Origin: Bradyrhizobium jicamae
GTDB lineage: Bacteria > Pseudomonadota > Alphaproteobacteria > Rhizobiales > Xanthobacteraceae
Assembly (NCBI RefSeq): GCF_001440395.1
Contig: NZ_LLXZ01000049.1
Location: 84,064 to 148,063, forward strand
Direction of reading: 5' to 3'
DNA length: 64,000 nucleotides
Shown here: positions 59,175-64,000 of the stretch, piece by piece
Layout of the letters: every line of letters begins with the position of its first letter
Numbering within the stretch: position 1 is the first letter of the stretch
The notes under the pieces: model-generated
Databases searched by the model: none
Told to the model about the DNA's origin: nothing
What the model saw: only the letters and a program-made list of their open reading frames with translations
Program-made: the position numbers and the translations under genes

Positions 59175-60374
59175 ATGCTCAGGCGAACGTTCAACTCGTT
59201 GATGGTCTCAGTCGCGCTGTTCAGCCTTGGAGCTGGAGCAGCGATAGCCGAGGAAACGCTGAAAGTCGGAGTCAGCGCGTCCAAGACGGGACCGCTGACG
59301 GCAGGTGCAACCGCCGTCTATTGGCCGAACATGCAGCTCTGGGTTCACGACGTGAATCAGAAGGGCGGCATCAAGGTCGGCGAGAAACTCCTGAAAGTCG
59401 AACTTGTCGAATACGACGACAAGAGCGGTCCCGAAGAAGCCGTCAAGAACATCCAGCGGTTGGCGACGGTTGATAAGGTCGACTTCATCGTCGCGCCCTA
59501 TACCACCGGCATCAACCTGGCGGCGGCGCCGCTGATCGCGCGTTATGGCTATCCGCAACTCATTGCGACCGGAAACGCCAACGAGCTGGAAACGTTCGTC
59601 AAGCGTTGGCCCAACTCGTTCTGGCTGCTCGGCAAGGCGTCGGATATGTCCACCGGCGTCGTCGGGACACTGAAAACCTTGCGAGACAAGGGCCAGATCG
59701 GCAACAAGGTGGCACTGGCGCATGTGGGCGAAGCATTCGGCCTGGAGATGATTCAATCGGCCAAGCCTGCGTTCAAGACCGCCGGATTCGACATCGTCTA
59801 CGAGACGTCATACCCGATCGGCACCCAGGATCTGGCGCCGATCATCAGCGGCGCCAAGGCGGCCAAGGCGGATGCGTTCGTCGCTTTCTCATATCCGCCG
59901 GACACTTTCGCACTCACCGAGCAGGCACAGATCCAGGGCCTGAATGTCGATGCCTTCTATGTTGGCGTAGGTGGGGCCTTGAGTGGCTACGCCAAGCGTT
60001 TCGCCAAACAGGCCGAGGGTGTGCTTGCGATGGGCGGCATCAATCCCGCCGATCGCGCATACAAGGATTATCGTGAACGCCACAAGCAAGTGACCGGACA
60101 GGAGCCGGACTATTGGGCCAGCCCGGTGGTCTATGCATCGCTCCAGATCCTTCAGCAGGCGATCGAGAAGGTCGGCAGTAAGGACCGCGCCGCGGTCACC
60201 AAGGCGATCTCGAGCGGAACATTCGACACCGTCATCGGCAAGGTCTCTTTCAACAACAACATGCTCGGTCGGGTCTGGACCGTAGGGCAGTGGAATAATG
60301 GCGTGCTCCAGGGCGTCAACGGCCTTGGTGTGGACGGCGCCAACGCGCCGATCAAAAAGCCAGCCTGGAACTGA
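59175..60374 (+). CDS. Branched-chain-type ABC transporter substrate-binding protein (LivJ-like)
   Basis: The 399-residue type I periplasmic binding protein has a Sec signal (cleavage near AIA-EE, ~25) and the family's start ETLKVGVSASKTGPLTAGA. Relatives in aromatic-degrading alphaproteobacteria bind aromatic acids as well as amino acids. It heads the operon, and a perfect hairpin follows it, as often seen after highly expressed receptor genes. Confidence 0.9.
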   Translation: MLRRTFNSLMVSVALFSLGAGAAIAEETLKVGVSASKTGPLTAGATAVYWPNMQLWVHDVNQKGGIKVGEKLLKVELVEYDDKSGPEEAVKNIQRLATVDKVDFIVAPYTTGINLAAAPLIARYGYPQLIATGNANELETFVKRWPNSFWLLGKASDMSTGVVGTLKTLRDKGQIGNKVALAHVGEAFGLEMIQSAKPAFKTAGFDIVYETSYPIGTQDLAPIISGAKAAKADAFVAFSYPPDTFALTEQAQIQGLNVDAFYVGVGGALSGYAKRFAKQAEGVLAMGGINPADRAYKDYRERHKQVTGQEPDYWASPVVYASLQILQQAIEKVGSKDRAAVTKAISSGTFDTVIGKVSFNNNMLGRVWTVGQWNNGVLQGVNGLGVDGANAPIKKPAWN

Positions 60375-60385
60375 TCCGAAGACGC

Positions 60386-60415
60386 GATCCGGCGCGAAAT
60401 GATCCGCGCCGGATC
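60386..60415 (+). terminator. Intercistronic hairpin after the receptor gene
   Basis: GATCCGGCGCG pairs perfectly with CGCGCCGGATC (eleven pairs) around an eight-base loop. It has no T-run. It likely stabilises the receptor mRNA and reduces read-through into the permease genes. Confidence 0.65.
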
Positions 60416-60442
60416 CGTCGCTGATGTTTTGGGACGGCTCAC

Positions 60443-61309
60443 ATGCAAATCCTCGTCACGGGCCTGCTGCTCGGCGGAACCTATGCGCTGATCGCGCTGG
60501 GGCTGACGCTGCAATACGGCGTCGCGCGCATCATGAATCTGGCCAACGGCGAGACGCTCGTTGCCGCATGCTTCGTTGCGTTCTGGTTGTTCACGGTTGT
60601 GGAGGTGAATCCTCTCATCGGCATGCTTGCGATTGCTCCAATCGCCGTTGCGCTGAACTGGCTCATCTATGCGGGCCTCCTGCAGCCGCTGGTCCGCCGC
60701 GCCAGAAACCGGGGCATGCTCGAAGTCGATACGATCCTGGCAACCTTCGGCCTCTTGTTCCTGTTCCAGGGCCTGATGTTGCTCGGTTTCGGTGGAGGCT
60801 ATTTCAGCTACAAATTTCTGGCCGAACCGTTCCTGATCCTGGGTGATTCTTACGGACTGAATCGCGTCGTGGCTTTCATCGCGGCTGCAAGCATCGCGGC
60901 TCTGCTTTATCTCTTCCTTTATTTCACCAGGTACGGCACAGCCATTCGTGCGGTTGCCGTCGATCCCACATCGGCCCAGCTCGTGGCCATCGACGTTCCC
61001 AGGATGGCCGGGTTTGCCTTTGCCCTTGGCGGCGCATTGACCGCTTGCGGCGGAACGTTGCTCTCCACGTTCTATACGTTCAACGCCTCCATGGGCGTCG
61101 TCTTCACCATGAAGGCGCTGATCATCGTGATCATGGGCGGTGTGGGTGATGTGCGGGGAGCAACGATCGCTGCGTTGATCCTCGGCGTGGCCGAGACCAC
61201 GGTTGCTAGCCTGATCGATCCCGGCCTGACGCTTGCGACCAACTATGCGCTCTTCATTCTGGTGCTGCTGTTCCGGCCGCAGGGGATACTGGGGAGGGCC
61301 TCGGCATGA
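60443..61309 (+). CDS. livH: Branched-chain-type ABC permease (LivH)
   Basis: The 288-residue integral membrane protein starts GLLLGGTYALIALGLTLQYG and has GGVGDVRGATIAALILGVAE near the C-terminus, both typical of LivH. It has about eight membrane helices. Its stop overlaps the livM start by four bases. Confidence 0.92.
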   Translation: MQILVTGLLLGGTYALIALGLTLQYGVARIMNLANGETLVAACFVAFWLFTVVEVNPLIGMLAIAPIAVALNWLIYAGLLQPLVRRARNRGMLEVDTILATFGLLFLFQGLMLLGFGGGYFSYKFLAEPFLILGDSYGLNRVVAFIAAASIAALLYLFLYFTRYGTAIRAVAVDPTSAQLVAIDVPRMAGFAFALGGALTACGGTLLSTFYTFNASMGVVFTMKALIIVIMGGVGDVRGATIAALILGVAETTVASLIDPGLTLATNYALFILVLLFRPQGILGRASA

Positions 61310-62292
61310 TGGGCCTCCATCGCAACGAAATGGTGGTCGCCGCCTTTGGCCTTGCCGCAGTCGCGTTGCTCTCGCTCCTCCCGCTGGTCAGCGAAGGGTT
61401 CGCTCTGTCACTTGGCGTCAACCTGATGCTCTATGCCGCCATGTGCACGGCATGGGCGCTGTTCTCGGGACCGACCCGCCTTGTGTCGCTTGCAAGCGCC
61501 GCATTTTTCGGAGTTGGAACCTATTCGGTCGCGTTGGGACTGGATTCACTGCCGTTTGGTGCGCTTCTCCTCGTTGCAGCGCTGAGCTCGGCGGCGCTCG
61601 CCGGGCTGGTGGGGGCCGCTACGCTAAGACTGTCCGGCGTCTATTTTGTCATCTTCAGTCTTGGACTCGCCGAACTCATCCGACAGATCGTCGCCTGGTC
61701 ACAGTCGCGTTTCGCGCACAAGATGGGACTTTACGTCTTTACCGATCTCACCGAGCGCGATCTCTACTGGATGCTGCTTGCGCTCACGTCACTGGTCTTT
61801 GTCGTCGGCTGGTTGATCAACCGATCGCGCCTGGGATTCGCCCTGCGCATCATCGGCGACGACGAGACGGTGGCCCGGCATGTCGGGATCGCGACCGCCC
61901 GCACCAAGATTATTCTCTTCATGATATCCGGCGCGTTCATCGGCATCGCCGGCGCGATCAGCGCCCCGCGTTACGCCTATATCGAGCCGCAAGCTGCTTT
62001 CAATCCGATGATCTCCTTCCAGGTCGTGATCATCGCGCTGCTCGGTGGCACCCGGCGGCTATGGGGACCTCTGGTCGGCGTTGTCCCCTTCATCATTCTG
62101 ATGGAGTTCATCACCTCGCGTTTCCCGAACCACAGCTCGGTCGTTGTCGGCGTCGCGTTCCTGGCGATTGTCTATCTCTTGCCCGATGGGGTGACGGGCC
62201 TGCTGGAACGCCTGCGCGATCGAATCCTGCGTCGGGCCGAGCCTGGTGTCAGCAGCACAACTCGGAACGAAATCGGGGAGAAGGCGGCATGA
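61306..62292 (+). CDS. livM: Branched-chain-type ABC permease (LivM)
   Basis: The 328-residue membrane protein has the LivM-type segments LVSLASAAFFGVGTYSVAL and LGGTRRLWGPLVGV. It overlaps livH at its start and livG at its stop (ATGA both times), so the permease-ATPase genes are tightly coupled. Confidence 0.92.
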   Translation: MMGLHRNEMVVAAFGLAAVALLSLLPLVSEGFALSLGVNLMLYAAMCTAWALFSGPTRLVSLASAAFFGVGTYSVALGLDSLPFGALLLVAALSSAALAGLVGAATLRLSGVYFVIFSLGLAELIRQIVAWSQSRFAHKMGLYVFTDLTERDLYWMLLALTSLVFVVGWLINRSRLGFALRIIGDDETVARHVGIATARTKIILFMISGAFIGIAGAISAPRYAYIEPQAAFNPMISFQVVIIALLGGTRRLWGPLVGVVPFIILMEFITSRFPNHSSVVVGVAFLAIVYLLPDGVTGLLERLRDRILRRAEPGVSSTTRNEIGEKAA

Positions 62293-63020
62293 GTGCTACC
62301 TTGATCAGCGTCTCACAGGCGCGCAAGGCGTTCGGGGGGCTGATCGCCGTCAACGACGTGAGCTTCGAGGTTCGCGAAGGCGAACTCATCGGGCTGATCG
62401 GGCCCAATGGTTCGGGCAAGACGACGATGCTCAACCTGATCTCGGGAGCGCTCGGTCCGACATCCGGGGAGATCAAGCTTGCAGGCTGCCGCATTTCAGG
62501 GCTGCCGACCGAGATGGTTGCGAGGGCGGGCATAGCCCGCACGTTCCAACTCGTTCGCGTGCTTCCGTCGATGACCGCGATCGAGAATGTCATGGCAGGC
62601 GCGGTGTTTGCGCGAAACCGACTGTGGGGGCCGCGCGCCCACGATTTTGCCAGGGAGCTCCTGGGTCGGGTGGGCCTGATGGGTCGCGAGAACTCCCCGG
62701 TTTCGGCGATGACCTACATTGACCAGAAGCGGGTCGAACTGGCGCGTGCGCTGGCCGCCGATCCCCAGCTCCTGCTTCTGGACGAATGGCTCGCCGGACT
62801 TAATCCATCGGAGCTTCTTATCGGCATCAACCTCGTGCGCGATATCAACCGCGAGGGCCGCACGATCATCATGGTCGAACATGTGATGGATGCGATCCGG
62901 ACCCTCTGCGGTCGCTGCGTCGTCATGAACTCCGGCGTCAAGATTGCTGACGGGGCTGCGGCGGCGGTGCTCGCCGATCCCGATGTCATTCGTGCCTATC
63001 TCGGAGATGACGATGCTTGA
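62289..63020 (+). CDS. livG: Branched-chain-type ABC ATPase (LivG)
   Basis: The 243-residue ATPase has Walker A GPNGSGKTT and Walker B LLLLDEWLAGLNP. Two features are atypical: the signature reads TYIDQKRVELARAL instead of the LivG-type YGDQRRLEIARAL, and Walker B has DEW in place of DEP. The start at ATG 62289 is fixed by overlap with livM; a much longer in-frame ORF upstream is antiphase to livM and spurious. Confidence 0.9.
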   Translation: MSATLISVSQARKAFGGLIAVNDVSFEVREGELIGLIGPNGSGKTTMLNLISGALGPTSGEIKLAGCRISGLPTEMVARAGIARTFQLVRVLPSMTAIENVMAGAVFARNRLWGPRAHDFARELLGRVGLMGRENSPVSAMTYIDQKRVELARALAADPQLLLLDEWLAGLNPSELLIGINLVRDINREGRTIIMVEHVMDAIRTLCGRCVVMNSGVKIADGAAAAVLADPDVIRAYLGDDDA

Positions 63021-63738
63021 GGTAAGCAATCTCGGCGTTCGTTATGGCCACCACACCGCGTTGCACGGGGTGTCGCTGCACGTCAAGAAAGCCGAAATCT
63101 CCGTCATGCTCGGGACCAACGGTGCCGGAAAGTCCAGCCTTCTGAAGGCGGTCGCCGGTATGGTCAGGACCGAGCCTGGAACCGAGATTCGCATGAACGG
63201 CCAGGCGATCTCGGGAATGGCCGCGCATCGAATCGTCGAACACGGCATTGCGTTGGTGCCCGAGGGGCGTGGCGTATTCGGTGAGCTTAGCGTCGAGGAG
63301 AACCTCGCACTTGGTGCCTTTGCGAAGCGTGCGCGCGCCAGCGAGGCGTCGACGCTCAGGCTTGTCTACGATCTCTTTCCGCGCCTCACGGAACGCAAGC
63401 GGCAACAGGTGCGTACGATGTCGGGTGGCGAGCAACAGATGGTCGCGATCGGCCGCGCTCTCATGTCCGCACCCGACGTTCTGATGCTGGACGAACCCTC
63501 GCTCGGTCTGTCGCCTTTGCTGTCAAAAGACCTGTTCAAGTCGCTGAAGAAGATAGCTGCGAGCGGCTTCGGCATCCTGCTTGTCGAGCAGAATGCCACG
63601 CTGAGCCTGAAGATAGCGGATCGCGGCTATCTGATCGAGAATGGCGCCATCACGGGCGAAGACAGCGCCGACAATCTCCGCCACAACCCCGCAGTCATCA
63701 GTGCCTATCTCGGCGGCCGCACCGATCAGGCCCCGTGA
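63007..63738 (+). CDS. livF: Branched-chain-type ABC ATPase (LivF)
   Basis: The 243-residue ATPase has Walker A GTNGAGKSS, signature MSGGEQQMVAIGRAL and Walker B VLMLDEPSLGLSP. It starts inside livG (14-base overlap), either at ATG 63007 or 63013. It ends the transporter operon. Confidence 0.92.
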   Translation: MTMLEVSNLGVRYGHHTALHGVSLHVKKAEISVMLGTNGAGKSSLLKAVAGMVRTEPGTEIRMNGQAISGMAAHRIVEHGIALVPEGRGVFGELSVEENLALGAFAKRARASEASTLRLVYDLFPRLTERKRQQVRTMSGGEQQMVAIGRALMSAPDVLMLDEPSLGLSPLLSKDLFKSLKKIAASGFGILLVEQNATLSLKIADRGYLIENGAITGEDSADNLRHNPAVISAYLGGRTDQAP

Positions 63739-63914
63739 AGCTGGAGATTGTAATTGTGGCTTCGAAGGCGGGGGTGGCGTCGTCTCGCTTGCTGCGACGC
63801 TACTTTGCATGGGGTTGTTTTCGATATTTTAGTTGGTCGGACATGCTCCGCGGACAGGCAGGGTTTCGAAAACGTCCTGTTGCATTGAGCCGGTGTTGCG
63901 AATAAGCAATTGAG
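63739..63914. other. Lower-GC spacer after the transporter operon
   Basis: No gene. A TTTTCGATATTTT (63818-63830) and a GTTTCGAAAAC (63863-63873) resemble the cluster's palindromes, but their centres are 45 bases apart, so they do not fit the pair rule. They may be GntR sites or chance. Confidence 0.35.
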
Positions 63915-63983
63915 ATGAAATGGAAATTTTCCGTCGCTCCGATGATGGATTGGAGCGAGAGTTCAAGTTTTTCAGGCGGTTAG
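63915..63983 (+). pseudogene. dusA: 5' fragment of dusA, probable attachment-site junction
   Basis: ATG 63915 opens a 22-residue frame, MKWKFSVAPMMDW, followed by an unrelated SESSSFSGG and a stop. FSVAPMMDW is the invariant N-terminus of tRNA-dihydrouridine synthase A, normally followed by TDRHCR. The match breaks directly after the CTCCGATGATGGATTGG core (63937-63953). That core is where many tyrosine-recombinase elements integrate. The sequence to the right is therefore probably mobile-element DNA. Confidence 0.75.
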
Positions 63984-64000
63984 AAGGCGGCGTGTGCACG

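Noticed and set aside
61233..62288. Long in-frame N-terminal extension of the LivG ORF
   Set aside because: It overlaps all of livM in another frame and is unlike any ATPase. ATG 62289 with the ATGA overlap gives a normal-length LivG.
63818..63873. Further GntR-type palindromes after the transporter operon
   Set aside because: The two TTTCGA-containing motifs are 45 bases apart, do not fit the 18-19 base spacing, and no gene start follows except the dusA fragment.

Overview
The window reads as chromosomal DNA of a GC-rich alphaproteobacterium, most likely Bradyrhizobium or a close relative. The clues are an alphaproteobacterial LexA box (GAAC-N7-GAAC), Irr/ICE-like palindromes in an iron locus, a tRNA-His with A73 and no G-1, a repeat I associate with Bradyrhizobium-type genomes, and many Bug-type solute receptors. 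These are judgements from the sequence; no search was run.

Region 1 (1-28.5 kb) is a hydroxamate siderophore locus. It holds the end of one NRPS, a 5,470-residue NRPS (C-A-T-E-C-A-T-E-C-A-T-C-A-T-TE), an esterase, a FhuD/FhuB/FhuC-type importer, a DUF2218/SIP ferric-siderophore reductase, a cyclic-peptide ABC exporter, a GNAT N-hydroxyornithine acyltransferase, an ornithine N5-monooxygenase and an Sfp-type phosphopantetheinyl transferase. Binding-pocket residues suggest acyl-hydroxyornithine in modules 1 and 4, serine in module 2 and glycine in module 3.

Region 2 (29.5-37.0 kb) is the most unusual part. It is a dense + strand array of 34 tRNA genes or tRNA-like genes covering all 20 amino acids, almost all with encoded CCA. 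It is interrupted by a PcfJ-like gene, an HNH endonuclease gene and tiny ORFs. Several tRNAs have non-canonical T-loops, mismatched class architecture or damaged ends. A frameshifted dinB with an intact SOS box lies at its right edge.

Region 3 (37.0-46.5 kb) holds a LysE exporter, an AidB-like acyl-CoA dehydrogenase, two TetR regulators, an isochorismatase-like hydrolase, an HpaB-family flavoenzyme, an old yellow enzyme, a Bug receptor and a LysR regulator.

Region 4 (46.6-63.7 kb) looks like an aromatic-acid catabolic island. It contains P450 plus ferredoxin, a cupin, a medium-chain dehydrogenase, a GntR regulator, a glutaryl-CoA-dehydrogenase-like enzyme, an extradiol-type VOC dioxygenase, an alpha/beta hydrolase, an Ldh-family dehydrogenase, a FAD hydroxylase, a fumarylacetoacetase-family hydrolase, a Bug receptor and a complete branched-chain-type ABC transporter. 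A recurring ATTTCGAAAT-like palindrome, usually paired with 19-bp centre spacing, lies upstream of several of these units and of gntR itself, so it probably marks one regulon.

At the extreme right (63.9 kb) a 5' fragment of dusA ends abruptly after the APMMDW codons. dusA is a known integration target, so a mobile element probably begins here and runs out of the window.
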